Part shown: positions 44,436 to 53,283 of the stretch, piece by piece
Layout of the letters: every line of letters starts with the position of its first letter
Position numbering within the stretch: position 1 is the stretch's first letter
Notes under the pieces: generated by a model
The model's input: only the letters and a program-made list of their open reading frames with translations
Told to the model about the DNA's origin: nothing
The model's database searches: none
DNA from: Clostridiales bacterium
Lineage (GTDB): Bacteria > Bacillota > Clostridia > Peptostreptococcales > Anaerovoracaceae
Length of the DNA stretch: 64,000 nucleotides
Assembly: GCA_015243575.1 (NCBI GenBank)
Contig: CP042469.1
Location: 1,516,929 to 1,580,928 of the forward strand
Direction: 5' to 3'
Program-made: the position numbers and the translations under genes

Positions 44436-45209
44436 TCACCCCCCGATGGCAGCTTTCATAGATTTCACGTATTCATAGAGATGAGGCCCTGCTGCTTCTC
44501 CATATTCTTCGATGATTTTTACGATAGCACTGCCGACGATGACCCCATCAGCCATGCTTCCAATCTCTCTGGCCTGGTCCGGATTGCTGATGCCGAAGCC
44601 CACTGCTGCAGGTACATCTCCTGCCTCTTTTGCTAATCGTATCATTTTTTGCAAATCCGTTCTGATTTCGCTGCGAACTCCTGTTACTCCCATGGAAGAG
44701 ACAACATACAGAAACCCTTTCGCTTCGGACGCAATCTGTCGGATTCGCTGATCAGAGGTTGGCGCGATTAGAGATATGACATCCACCTCATAATTTTCCG
44801 CAATTTCGTCCAGCTCCTGTTTTTCTTCAAAGGGCAAATCAGGTATGATGATTCCATCAATACCGAGCTTGCGGCATCTTTCAAAAAACCGCTCGTAGCC
44901 ATATTTGAACACCGGATTGAGATATGTCAAAACTACCAGCGGAATGCTGCTTTCTTTCCGTACAAGCTCTACGAGATCAAAGATCTTATCCGTTGTAGCG
45001 CCTGCTGTCAAGGCTCTGATATTCGCCTTCTGTATGACACTGCCCTCTGCCACCGGGTCAGAAAATGGAATCCCGATTTCAATCAGATCAGCGCCGCCTT
45101 TCACCATCTCCAAAATAAATTCGCAGCTCTTTTCAATGGAGGGATCCCCTCCTGTCAAAAATCCGATAAACGCCGTACCGTTTCCAAATGCTTTTCTGAT
45201 ATTACTCAT
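44436..45209 (-). CDS. trpA: Tryptophan synthase alpha subunit
   Basis: This 257-residue TIM barrel cleaves indole-glycerol phosphate to indole, which is channelled to TrpB. Active-site residues are visible: the acid Glu in [15 protein letters not shown], then [12 protein letters not shown] with the catalytic Asp, the phosphate region GVTGVRSE, and [10 protein letters not shown]. Length fits. It overlaps trpB by 8 bases. Confidence 0.97.
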   Translation of the reverse strand: MSNIRKAFGNGTAFIGFLTGGDPSIEKSCEFILEMVKGGADLIEIGIPFSDPVAEGSVIQKANIRALTAGATTDKIFDLVELVRKESSIPLVVLTYLNPVFKYGYERFFERCRKLGIDGIIIPDLPFEEKQELDEIAENYEVDVISLIAPTSDQRIRQIASEAKGFLYVVSSMGVTGVRSEIRTDLQKMIRLAKEAGDVPAAVGFGISNPDQAREIGSMADGVIVGSAIVKIIEEYGEAAGPHLYEYVKSMKAAIGG

Positions 45210-46386
45210 TGATTGCTACCCCCCTATATCTTGCGATGGATGCAACATCCTTATCTCCTCTTCCCGAGAGGCATATGATAATGATTTGATCCCGACTCAT
45301 CTGACCTGCAATCTTCCTCACATGAGCAACGGCGTGAGCGCTTTCAATGGCGCAGATGATCCCTTCTGTGCGTGCCAGATATTCAAAGGCATCCACCGCT
45401 TCATCATCAGTAACCGGTACGTACTTTGCTCTTCCTGCATCATAGAGGCTTGCATGTTCCGGCCCAATTCCGGGGTAATCCAGCCCGGCTGAAATGGAAT
45501 ATACCGGTGCAATCTGTCCGTACTCATCTTGGCAAAAATAGGATTTCATCCCATGGAAGATGCCAAGACTGCCTCTGGCAATGGTCGCGGCATGCTCCTG
45601 GGTGTCTATCCCCTTGCCTGCGGCCTCGCAGCCGATTAATGCCACTTCCTCATGGGGAATAAATTCATAGAAGGCTCCCATCGCATTGCTTCCGCCGCCT
45701 ACACAAGCGATAACTGCATCCGGGAGTCTGCCTTCCTTTTCCAGAATCTGCTCCTTGGCTTCCTTTCCGATGACACTCTGAAAATCCCGCACGATCATAG
45801 GAAATGGATGGGGTCCCATCACCGACCCAAATACAAAATGGGTATCGTGCACCCGGGTGGTCCATTCTCTCATGGCTTCATTGACAGCGTCTTTTAAGGT
45901 CATGGTACCGCTTGTAACAGGGTGAACCTTTGCTCCCAGAAGCTCCATGCGGTAAACATTCAGCGCCTGACGCTCTGTGTCCTCCTTCCCCATAAAGATT
46001 TCACACTCCATTCCCAGAAGCGCTGCAGCCGTTGCCGTTGCTACGCCATGCTGGCCAGCTCCCGTTTCCGCAATAACTCTGGTCTTTCCCATCTTTTTTG
46101 CGAGAAGTGCCTGCCCCAGTACATTGTTAATCTTATGGGATCCTGTATGGTTCAGGTCCTCTCTTTTGAGATAGATTTTTGCACCGCCCAGTTCCTCGGT
46201 CATCTTCTTTGCATAATAAAGCAGCGAAGGCCGCCCTGCATATTCACGAAACAATTGATCAAGCTCCTGATTAAATTCCGGATCATTTTTATATCGTTCA
46301 TAGCTCTCTTCAAGCTGGATCAATTCGTTCATCAGTGTCTCCGGGACGTATTGCCCCCCATGGACACCATATCTGCCCTTTTTCAT
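45202..46386 (-). CDS. trpB: Tryptophan synthase beta subunit
   Basis: This 394-residue PLP enzyme joins indole and serine to tryptophan. The PLP lysine is in [14 protein letters not shown], and the phosphate loop is [10 protein letters not shown]. The reading frame begins earlier, but the Met at 46386 is preferred because GGAAGG lies 6 bases upstream. It belongs to the standard trpB1 type ([10 protein letters not shown] start). It follows trpF after 66 bases. Confidence 0.97.
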   Translation of the reverse strand: MKKGRYGVHGGQYVPETLMNELIQLEESYERYKNDPEFNQELDQLFREYAGRPSLLYYAKKMTEELGGAKIYLKREDLNHTGSHKINNVLGQALLAKKMGKTRVIAETGAGQHGVATATAAALLGMECEIFMGKEDTERQALNVYRMELLGAKVHPVTSGTMTLKDAVNEAMREWTTRVHDTHFVFGSVMGPHPFPMIVRDFQSVIGKEAKEQILEKEGRLPDAVIACVGGGSNAMGAFYEFIPHEEVALIGCEAAGKGIDTQEHAATIARGSLGIFHGMKSYFCQDEYGQIAPVYSISAGLDYPGIGPEHASLYDAGRAKYVPVTDDEAVDAFEYLARTEGIICAIESAHAVAHVRKIAGQMSRDQIIIICLSGRGDKDVASIARYRGVAINE

Positions 46387-46452
46387 CTTCATCCTTCCCT
46401 TCCATATCCTTATCATATTTCCATCGGCACCTTCAAGCTGCTTGCAATTGCT

Positions 46453-47154
46453 TTACATTTGTCTCATTGACTGCCGCACCCGCGCCACGATATCAATTAT
46501 TTTCGATTGATCCTTCAGTCCATCCGTTTCCACTCCGCTGCTCACATCCACCGCATAAGGGCTTAATGTTTTTACTGCATCCTCCACATTGCCTGGATTA
46601 AGTCCTCCCGCAAGAAAGAACGGTTTTTTGTTTTCATTTCCTGCTGTTCCCGCCTGCAAAACCAGACTCCAATCAAAAGTTTTCCCCGTACCGCCTGACC
46701 CGTTGTCCAGCAGCAGATAGTCAGCTGCGCTGCCCTGCATGGCAGTGATATCTTCCGGACGTTCCACCCGGATGGCTTTTATAACCGGGAAGCAATTGAC
46801 TGCTTCTGGTAGATCTGATGAACCAGCTGTCTCCTGTAAGGCATCACGAATGGATATCTCTGAAAGTTTCTGTTTCAGTGCTCTGATATAAGTTTCATCT
46901 TCATTGCCATGCAACTGCACCAGATCAATGATTCCGCCCCGGGTAAGACTTATCGGAATCTCAATGGGAGCATCAACGAAGACTCCTACGACTTTGATCC
47001 CAGGGTTGAGTAGTCTTCTCAGTACGGCGGCGGTTTCAGGGTTCACCCTGCGTCTGCTGTTTGCAAATACAAATCCGATATAATCCGGCCTTGCCTCGTT
47101 GACAAAGCCCATATCTTCCGGGCGAAAGAGCCCGCATATTTTTATTTTCGTCAT
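46453..47154 (-). CDS. trpF: Phosphoribosylanthranilate isomerase
   Basis: This 233-residue TIM barrel converts phosphoribosylanthranilate to CdRP. Family motifs are KICGLFRPED (catalytic Cys), PDYIGFVFANSRRRV, VQLHGNED, LLDNGSGGTGKTFDW and FLAGGLNPGNV, then DVSSGVETDGLKD. AAAGG precedes the ATG. It lies between trpC and trpB, a common Bacillota order. Confidence 0.97.
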   Translation of the reverse strand: MTKIKICGLFRPEDMGFVNEARPDYIGFVFANSRRRVNPETAAVLRRLLNPGIKVVGVFVDAPIEIPISLTRGGIIDLVQLHGNEDETYIRALKQKLSEISIRDALQETAGSSDLPEAVNCFPVIKAIRVERPEDITAMQGSAADYLLLDNGSGGTGKTFDWSLVLQAGTAGNENKKPFFLAGGLNPGNVEDAVKTLSPYAVDVSSGVETDGLKDQSKIIDIVARVRQSMRQM

Positions 47155-47183
47155 ACGCCTTTCCCTCTCATTATCTCGCAGCT

Positions 47184-48029
47184 TTATTCTTCTCCTGATT
47201 CGCCTCTCAGTTCTGAAAGCATCCTCTTTTTATCGCTGCTCCTCATCAGGGTCTCTCCGATGAGGACTCCGTTGACGCTGTGGCTTTTCAATCTCTTGAT
47301 CTCCGCCGCAGTTTTGATGCCGCTTTCCGATACAAATAATATCGAGTCGGGCACAAGCTTTCTCAGCCGGATGCTGGTTTCCAGATCAACCTCAAAGGTC
47401 TTGAGATTTCGATTGTTGACCCCAATAATCTCCGCGCCTGCATTGACTGCCATCTCAGCTTCAGTCTCCGTATGGGCTTCAACAAGAGCGGACAAGCCAA
47501 GCTGCTTCGCAATCTGCAGACATTCCTTTAGAAAAGGCTCCTCCATCAGTGCACAGATCAACAGGATGGCATCTGCACCCAGCAGCTTGCTTTCGTAGAT
47601 CTGGTAAGGATCTACCGTAAAATCTTTGCGAAGGATAGGTAATTTTACGATTTCTCTAATTTCTTTCAGATATTGGCCGCTGCCGAGAAACCAGTATGGT
47701 TCTGTGAGCACCGAGATGGCTGCAGCTCCTGCTGCTTCATATTCCGCGGCGATTTTGACATAGGGAAAGGTTTCGTCGAGGACACCCTTTGACGGTGATG
47801 CTTTTTTCACCTCGCAGATAAAGGACATTTCCTCGCGGCTTAATGCTTCTTGAAACGGGAACAACGGTTCCTGATCGCACGTGGCTTCCATGGCCTGCGC
47901 TAAGCGCACTTCTGCTCCTGTGCACATGGCCTCAGCTTGCCGGATCACCTCAGAATAGGACTTGATCTGTTTCTGCTCTATAACCCGCTCTCTGGTTCGC
48001 TCCGCTATTACACTGAGAATATCCTTCAT
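47184..48029 (-). CDS. trpC: Indole-3-glycerol phosphate synthase
   Basis: This 281-residue TIM barrel makes indole-glycerol phosphate from CdRP. Active-site strings are FICEVKKASPSKG (catalytic Lys), ISVLTEPYWFLGS, LPILRKDFTVDPYQIYE, GAEIIGVNNRNLKTFEVD and VSESGIKTA. It overlaps trpD by 4 bases (ATGA). There is no fusion with trpF, so both activities are on separate chains. Confidence 0.97.
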   Translation of the reverse strand: MKDILSVIAERTRERVIEQKQIKSYSEVIRQAEAMCTGAEVRLAQAMEATCDQEPLFPFQEALSREEMSFICEVKKASPSKGVLDETFPYVKIAAEYEAAGAAAISVLTEPYWFLGSGQYLKEIREIVKLPILRKDFTVDPYQIYESKLLGADAILLICALMEEPFLKECLQIAKQLGLSALVEAHTETEAEMAVNAGAEIIGVNNRNLKTFEVDLETSIRLRKLVPDSILFVSESGIKTAAEIKRLKSHSVNGVLIGETLMRSSDKKRMLSELRGESGEE

Positions 48030-49069
48030 GAGAGTACCTCACCTGAGGAACGGTTAAATTCATTTGAAAGTGCGATCAATGCGTTGAGTTTCTGGATCGC
48101 AGCTCCGCTGTCTATCATTTCTTCGGCCAGCACTCGGCAGTCTTGCAGGCTTGCTCCCTTTCCCGCTGTATAAAGAGCCATTGCCGCATTCATGATCACA
48201 ACGTCTCGTTTGGCACCGCGTTCAATTCCCTCCAGAATGGCTCTGGTGATCTGCGCATTTTCCTCGGGCGTTCCGCCCAGCAGAGCATCCCGGTCGCTTC
48301 TGTTCAGTCCAAAGTCCTCCGGTGTTACCGCGTACCGCCTCAGAGTTCCATTATCGATTTCCACCACAATGGTCTCCGCGGTGAGGGTTGCTTCATCCAG
48401 CCCGTCGCCTCCGTGGATGACCATGCCCCGCTTTACACCCAGATTAGATAGGACCTGCGCCAAAGGAACAGCCAGCTTTTCATCATAGACTCCCATGAGC
48501 TGCAGATTTGCCGCCGCAGGATTGGCAAGGGGGCCTAAAATGTTGAAAATGGTCCTGATCCCCAGTTCCTTCCGAACCGGCGCGGCATACTTCATTGAAT
48601 TGTGATAGAGCTGAGCAAACAGGAAGCAAAGGTTGATTTCTTCCAGCATTCTGCTGCTTTGCTCAGAGGTAAGCTGTATGTTGACTCCCAGCTTTTCCAG
48701 AACATCTGCCGCTCCGCTTCTGCTGGATACGCTTCTGTTGCCATGCTTTGCTACCGGCACACCGGCTGCTGCGACCACAAAGGCTGTGGTGGTTGAAATA
48801 TTAAACGTCCCCGCCTCATCTCCTCCAGTGCCGACAATATCCATCACAGGATCGGCGCCGCGGCTTACAGGAACAGCTTTATCCCTCATGACAGAAGCGC
48901 ATGCAGTGATCTCATCAATACTCTCCCCCTTCATCCTCATAGCAGTCAAAAAGGCTGCAATCTGTACCTGTGTCGCTTTCCCTTCCATGATCTCTTCCAT
49001 TGCCATTTTGGCGGTATCAAAATCCAGATCTTTTCCGGATATTACTTTTTGTATTGCATCTGTTATCAT
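48026..49069 (-). CDS. trpD: Anthranilate phosphoribosyltransferase
   Basis: This 347-residue enzyme transfers phosphoribose to anthranilate. The PRPP-binding stretch is VGTGGDEAGTFNISTTTAFV, followed by VAKHGNRSVSSRSGAADVLE and FNILGPLANPA. The start MITDAIQ at 49069 is chosen because GGAGGGAACG lies just before it; an open frame runs further upstream into trpG. It is not fused to trpG. Confidence 0.96.
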   Translation of the reverse strand: MITDAIQKVISGKDLDFDTAKMAMEEIMEGKATQVQIAAFLTAMRMKGESIDEITACASVMRDKAVPVSRGADPVMDIVGTGGDEAGTFNISTTTAFVVAAAGVPVAKHGNRSVSSRSGAADVLEKLGVNIQLTSEQSSRMLEEINLCFLFAQLYHNSMKYAAPVRKELGIRTIFNILGPLANPAAANLQLMGVYDEKLAVPLAQVLSNLGVKRGMVIHGGDGLDEATLTAETIVVEIDNGTLRRYAVTPEDFGLNRSDRDALLGGTPEENAQITRAILEGIERGAKRDVVIMNAAMALYTAGKGASLQDCRVLAEEMIDSGAAIQKLNALIALSNEFNRSSGEVLS

Positions 49070-49113
49070 TCTTCGTTCCCTCCACAAACATGAGATTATT
49101 TGCTCAGCGAGAG

Positions 49114-49710
49114 CTAGCAATTGGGCTCCCCTGATGAGCAATCGCTCAGGCGGATAAAATTTTTCAGAATCGTTCGGCCTTGGGGAGTCAGGATAGATTC
49201 AGGGTGGAACTGAAGTCCGTAGACGTCATGCTCCCGGTGCTTTACTGCCATGATCTGCCCGTCTTCCGACCGTGCTGTTATGGTGAGTTCCTCCGGCATC
49301 GTCTCTTCCAACGCCGCCAGGGAGTGATATCTCGCTCCTTCAATTTCTTCCGGCAATCCTTGAAACAGCTTGCAATCCGTATCCACCTTCATCAGGGACT
49401 GTTTTCCGTGCATTAAGGTTTTCGCATAGGATACGGTTGCTCCGAAGGCTTCGCAGATTGCCTGATGACCGAGGCACACGCCCAGAATCGGTATCTTTCC
49501 GGCAAAATGCTTCGCTGCTTCAACGCAAATCCCCGCATCTGCGGGCTTGCCGGGGCCGGGAGAAAGAAGAATAGCCTCGGGTTCTAGTGCTTCGATTTCT
49601 TCTAAAGTCACTGCATCATTTCTGATGACTCTGATATCGGGCTGCAGAGATCCGACGAGTTGGTAGAGATTATACGAAAAGCTGTCATAATTATCAATCA
49701 ATAAAATCAT
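49114..49710 (-). CDS. trpG: Anthranilate synthase glutamine amidotransferase subunit
   Basis: This 198-residue class I glutaminase supplies ammonia to TrpE. The catalytic Cys is in GVCLGHQAI, and the His/Glu pair is in LQFHPESI. Length fits a free TrpG/PabA. It overlaps trpE by 4 bases (ATGA). It could also serve PabB in folate synthesis, since no pabA is seen here. Confidence 0.96.
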   Translation of the reverse strand: MILLIDNYDSFSYNLYQLVGSLQPDIRVIRNDAVTLEEIEALEPEAILLSPGPGKPADAGICVEAAKHFAGKIPILGVCLGHQAICEAFGATVSYAKTLMHGKQSLMKVDTDCKLFQGLPEEIEGARYHSLAALEETMPEELTITARSEDGQIMAVKHREHDVYGLQFHPESILTPQGRTILKNFIRLSDCSSGEPNC

Positions 49711-51176
49711 CGTCCAAATACCTCCCCTGCACTGACCAAGGCGTTTACTACTGCCCTGGCTTTATTGAGACACTCCTGATATTCCGTTTCCGGTACGCTG
49801 TCAGCCACAATTCCGGCGCCGGAGCGGATGAATACCTTACCGTTTTTTTTGTATGCGATCCTGATGGCGATGCAGGTGTCCATATTGCCGGTGAAATCGA
49901 TATATCCGATGGCACCTCCGTAAATACCCCGCTTGTTGTTTTCCAGCTCATTGATGATCTCACAGGCTCTGATCTTCGGTGCTCCCGACAAGGTTCCCGC
50001 AGGGAGAACTGCATCCACTGCACTGAGTGCATCTTTGTCTTCCCTGATCTGTCCTTTTACGGTGGACCCGATGTGCATTACGTGGGAGAACCGTTCAATT
50101 GTAAGGTATCTTTCTACTTCTACCGTTCCAAACCTGCTGATTTTGCCGAGATCATTTCTTCCAAGGTCCACCAGCATGTTGTGTTCCGCCAGCTCCTTGG
50201 GATCGGACAGAAGTTCCTGTTCCAACAAGAGATCCTCTTCGTCAGTTTTGCCTCTGGGCTTCGTTCCTGCCAGCGGGAAGGTGTAGAGTACACCATCCTG
50301 CAGCTTCACCAGCGTTTCCGGTGATGCCCCTGCGATTTCGATGTCCTCACCGGAAAAGTAGAACATATAGGGAGAAGGGTTGGTGGACCGGAGTACACGG
50401 TAGGTGTTTAAGAGGCTGCCTTCAAACTCTGCTTCCAGACGATTGGATAGAACCACCTGAAAAATATCACCTTCCTGAATGTACTCCTTGGCTTTTTCTA
50501 CCATGGTGCAATATTCCTCTTTGCTGAACAGAGGCCGGAATTCGGATTTCAATTCAGCAGGGTAATGCTCTGTTGCTGCCGTATCCTGAATCAGCCTTAC
50601 CATCTGATCCAGCTCCAGCATGCCTTTTTTATAATTTGTTTCCAGTTGGTTCGTCATGATATTGGTGATAAGGATGATCTTCTGCTTCAGGTTGTCATAG
50701 GCAATTACTTTATCAAACAGCATCAGGTCAACATCTTTAAAGTTTTCTTGATCCTCTGCATCAAGCTTCAGTGAGGGTTCGCTGTACTTGATATAATCAT
50801 AAGAGAAGTATCCAACCAGGCCACCGGTAAAAGGCGGGAGATAGTCCAATCTGGGGCTTTTATTTTCCTCGATGATCTGCCTTATCATTTTTCCCGGATC
50901 GCTGGTTTCTATATTGATTTCCGTTCCTGCACTGACCTTTAACCGCCCGTCGGTACAGGTCAGCTCCAACCTTGGATCATAGCCCAGAAATGTATATCGC
51001 CCCCATTGGGCAGGGCTTTCCAAACTCTCCAGCAGATAGCAGTGTTGGCTGATGCCTTTGAGAATTTTCAATACCTCGATGGGCGTTTTCACATCGGAAT
51101 AGATTTCACGGCTCAAGGGAATTGCTTTGTAAGCTTCCTCAAATTCCCTTGCCTCTTCTAATGTTGGTCTTACCAT
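49707..51176 (-). CDS. trpE: Anthranilate synthase component I
   Basis: This 489-residue chorismate-utilising enzyme makes anthranilate with TrpG. The N-terminal part holds a tryptophan feedback site, including LLESLE around residues 49-54. The catalytic domain has FQVVLSNRLEAEF, LAGTKPRGKT, HNMLVDLGRNDLG, GTLSGAPKIRA and IRSGAGIVADSVPE. GGAGGAAAGGAT precedes the ATG. It is the first structural gene of the operon after the T-box. Confidence 0.97.
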   Translation of the reverse strand: MVRPTLEEAREFEEAYKAIPLSREIYSDVKTPIEVLKILKGISQHCYLLESLESPAQWGRYTFLGYDPRLELTCTDGRLKVSAGTEINIETSDPGKMIRQIIEENKSPRLDYLPPFTGGLVGYFSYDYIKYSEPSLKLDAEDQENFKDVDLMLFDKVIAYDNLKQKIILITNIMTNQLETNYKKGMLELDQMVRLIQDTAATEHYPAELKSEFRPLFSKEEYCTMVEKAKEYIQEGDIFQVVLSNRLEAEFEGSLLNTYRVLRSTNPSPYMFYFSGEDIEIAGASPETLVKLQDGVLYTFPLAGTKPRGKTDEEDLLLEQELLSDPKELAEHNMLVDLGRNDLGKISRFGTVEVERYLTIERFSHVMHIGSTVKGQIREDKDALSAVDAVLPAGTLSGAPKIRACEIINELENNKRGIYGGAIGYIDFTGNMDTCIAIRIAYKKNGKVFIRSGAGIVADSVPETEYQECLNKARAVVNALVSAGEVFGR

Positions 51177-51220
51177 ATCCTTTCCTCCTTTTGCTTCATT
51201 GCCAAGGACGTCAGAATAAC

Positions 51221-51520
51221 AAAAAACCCGTCCTCAACAGAAAATACTGTCAAGGACGAGTTCTAAATACAAAAAACCCGCGGTGCCACCTTGCTTTATG
51301 GAAATAAATCCACACGCTTTACAGGATACCAACATATCCCCGGCAACTTACGTATGCCCTCACGTCGCAGAATACTCGGATGCCGAATCCGGTTACCCGG
51401 ACTCTCGCCTGATCAGCTCCAAGCCGATACAGCCTTTGACTGCGCCCTCAGTGGTCCATTTAACAAGCTGCGTTTACCGGATCTCAGCAACCCCGGCTCT
51501 CTGTGAATGCACGATTTGTT
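51221..51520 (-). ncRNA. Tryptophan-specific T-box leader of the trp operon
   Basis: On the minus strand the conserved T-box AAGGTGGCACCGCGGG lies at 51277-51292, followed by the terminator stem CGTCCTTGACAG/CTGTTGAGGACG and a T6 tract (51221-51259). Upstream, stem I contains AGAGAG near 51500-51505 and the sequence AAATGGACCAC, whose TGG (51456-51458, Trp codon) is the likely specifier. Uncharged tRNA-Trp would favour the antiterminator and turn on trpE onward. The 5' boundary is approximate. Confidence 0.95.
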
Positions 51521-51562
51521 TTTATCTCCACTTCAACGGTTTGATCATTATTAATTTTGTTT

Positions 51563-51591
51563 ATTATATGCACATTTTTTTTGGCTGTCAA
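51563..51591 (-). promoter_or_regulatory. Consensus vegetative promoter of the trp operon
   Basis: TTGACA (51586-51591), a 17-base spacer and TATAAT (51563-51568) match the sigma-A consensus perfectly. It lies about 40-50 bases before the first T-box bases. Strong constitutive start with T-box attenuation is the likely logic. Confidence 0.93.
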
Positions 51592-51695
51592 TAGATATTA
51601 TGATTTTTTATTTTTTTGTTGATATTAATTTGTTTGTGTTGTTTATGTTTATCATCTAAAAATCTATATATTTGATACCCAGCCTTTTAATTTAA

Positions 51696-51724
51696 TTGTA
51701 GTATTCAGGATGACACGATATAAT
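51696..51724 (+). promoter_or_regulatory. Promoter of the dienelactone-hydrolase-like gene
   Basis: TTGTAG, a 17-base spacer and TATAAT (51719-51724) precede the gene start by about 65 bases. It diverges from the trp promoter; the region between them is AT-rich and otherwise without clear signal. Confidence 0.65.
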
Positions 51725-51788
51725 ATCTTCTAGTATACCATTGGGATAAATTCACGGTTGCAGCTATTTTGTCTGAGAGGAGCATCTG

Positions 51789-52391
51789 TTGATTCAGAAT
51801 CATACCGCTGGTGCGGCAATAGTCGTTTTTCACGAAATATATGGCAAGAATCAGCATATTTCAAGGGTCTGCGAGCAGTACCACAACTTGGGATATGATG
51901 TCTATTGTCCGGATCTGCTTGATGGAGCAGAGGCTTTTCCATATTCTCGGCAGCAGGAAGCGTATGAGCATTTCAAAGCGAACATTGGATTTGATGTTTT
52001 TGAGAATTATGTACAGCTGCTGTCAAAGCTGAGGCCAAAGTATCGGTCCATTGTTCTGATCGGCTACAGTGTAGGCGCAACCATTGCCTGGCGGTGCTCA
52101 GCTTCCGGACTTTGTGACGGTATGGTCGGATACTATGGTTCCCGAATCCGCGATTATCCCGAAGTCAAACCAAAATGCCCGACCCTTTTAATCTTTGCAG
52201 AAAATGAACCGAATTTTGATCCCCGTAATTTGGCACGCACTTTAGGACACAAAAAGTATACTTCCATTGTTACCCTGGGCGGAAATCATGGGTTTTGTGA
52301 TCCGTACACGATCAATTACACTCCTTCTTCAGCTGCAAAGGCGGAGCTGCTTACGGACGAGTTTCTTGACAGAATTAAAGCCGGAAGCTGA
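51789..52391 (+). CDS. Dienelactone-hydrolase-like alpha/beta hydrolase
   Basis: This 200-residue alpha/beta hydrolase starts at a TTG with GAGAGGAG just before it. Strands and helices follow the dienelactone hydrolase pattern: VVFHEIYGKN near the start, YDVYCPDLLDG, nucleophile elbow GYSVGA (Ser, where classical dienelactone hydrolases have Cys), the acid Asp in NFDPRN, and the catalytic His in LGGNHGFCD. Physiological substrate unknown; a carboxylic ester or thioester is likely. Confidence 0.85.
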   Translation: MIQNHTAGAAIVVFHEIYGKNQHISRVCEQYHNLGYDVYCPDLLDGAEAFPYSRQQEAYEHFKANIGFDVFENYVQLLSKLRPKYRSIVLIGYSVGATIAWRCSASGLCDGMVGYYGSRIRDYPEVKPKCPTLLIFAENEPNFDPRNLARTLGHKKYTSIVTLGGNHGFCDPYTINYTPSSAAKAELLTDEFLDRIKAGS

Positions 52392-52425
52392 TCATCATAC
52401 TGCAACGCTGCGGGTAACGTTTTTC

Positions 52426-53256
52426 TTATTTCTCCAAAAGAATTGCCATGGTTAGGCTATCGTTATCATAAGACTTCCCTGCCACATCACTGAAGATTTC
52501 ATAATGTTCAAATCCCGCCGCTCTCACTTCCTTCAACAATGCCTCTTTCGAAAAGTAACAATTCCAGATATAATATGTCGTAAAATCCTTCTCGGTAACA
52601 ACAGTGGTTTGCTCCAGCGTCACATCATCAGAATAGTGATACTGCTCACAAAGCTCCAGGTATTTCCCCTCGCGCCAAAAGCCCCCTCTTTCATAGACGT
52701 TCCAGGTTCTTAATTCACGAAACTCACGATACTTTACCATGGTAAACACATCCAGCAGCAGTTTTCCACCCGGCTTCAGACTCTGATACAGCTTCTTTAG
52801 GATATTTGCTCTGTTTTCAGTTGACAATGCGCCGTAATCGCAATAAATAAAGGTGACCAAATCAAACCGGTTCTCATAATCCATCGTTAAATAATTCTGA
52901 TATACGTATGTGATGTTAAGGTTTTGTTTCTCTGCAGACACCTTGGCATATTCTATGGACCCCTTAGAAAAATCAATCCCAGTTACGTTATATCCAGCCT
53001 TCCCAAACCGTTCCGCATATAATCCAGGACCGCAGCCTGCGTCCAGCAGTTCTGGAAACTGGTGGGACGGGATCGTTTCGCAGATCCATTTTACCGACTC
53101 TTCAATAAAGTCCAACTTCCGGCTCGCTCCCTCGAAATTAGGATCAAGATGGGCTTTAAGCAGCTGCTTCGAAATATGTTCCTCTGTCCAAAAATTAACT
53201 TCACTTTGTTGATAAAGTGAAGGATGCTTCACACATGTAAAAAAATCTTGATTCAT
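52426..53256 (-). CDS. Class I SAM-dependent methyltransferase
   Basis: This 276-residue methyltransferase has motif I as LLDAGCGPGLYAERF (about 75-89), motif II as VTGIDFS, and motif post-II LVTFIYCDYGAL, all typical of the Rossmann-like SAM fold. The substrate is not inferable; small-molecule methylation is common for this subfamily. GAGGAG precedes the ATG. It follows the MocR gene by 27 bases and could be part of the same transcript. Confidence 0.87.
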   Translation of the reverse strand: MNQDFFTCVKHPSLYQQSEVNFWTEEHISKQLLKAHLDPNFEGASRKLDFIEESVKWICETIPSHQFPELLDAGCGPGLYAERFGKAGYNVTGIDFSKGSIEYAKVSAEKQNLNITYVYQNYLTMDYENRFDLVTFIYCDYGALSTENRANILKKLYQSLKPGGKLLLDVFTMVKYREFRELRTWNVYERGGFWREGKYLELCEQYHYSDDVTLEQTTVVTEKDFTTYYIWNCYFSKEALLKEVRAAGFEHYEIFSDVAGKSYDNDSLTMAILLEK

Positions 53257-53283
53257 CTCAATACTCCTCTCGTAAATAAAACA

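Noticed and set aside
51283-51594. Overlapping plus-strand ORFs
   Set aside because: They lie in the T-box leader and trp promoter on the other strand.
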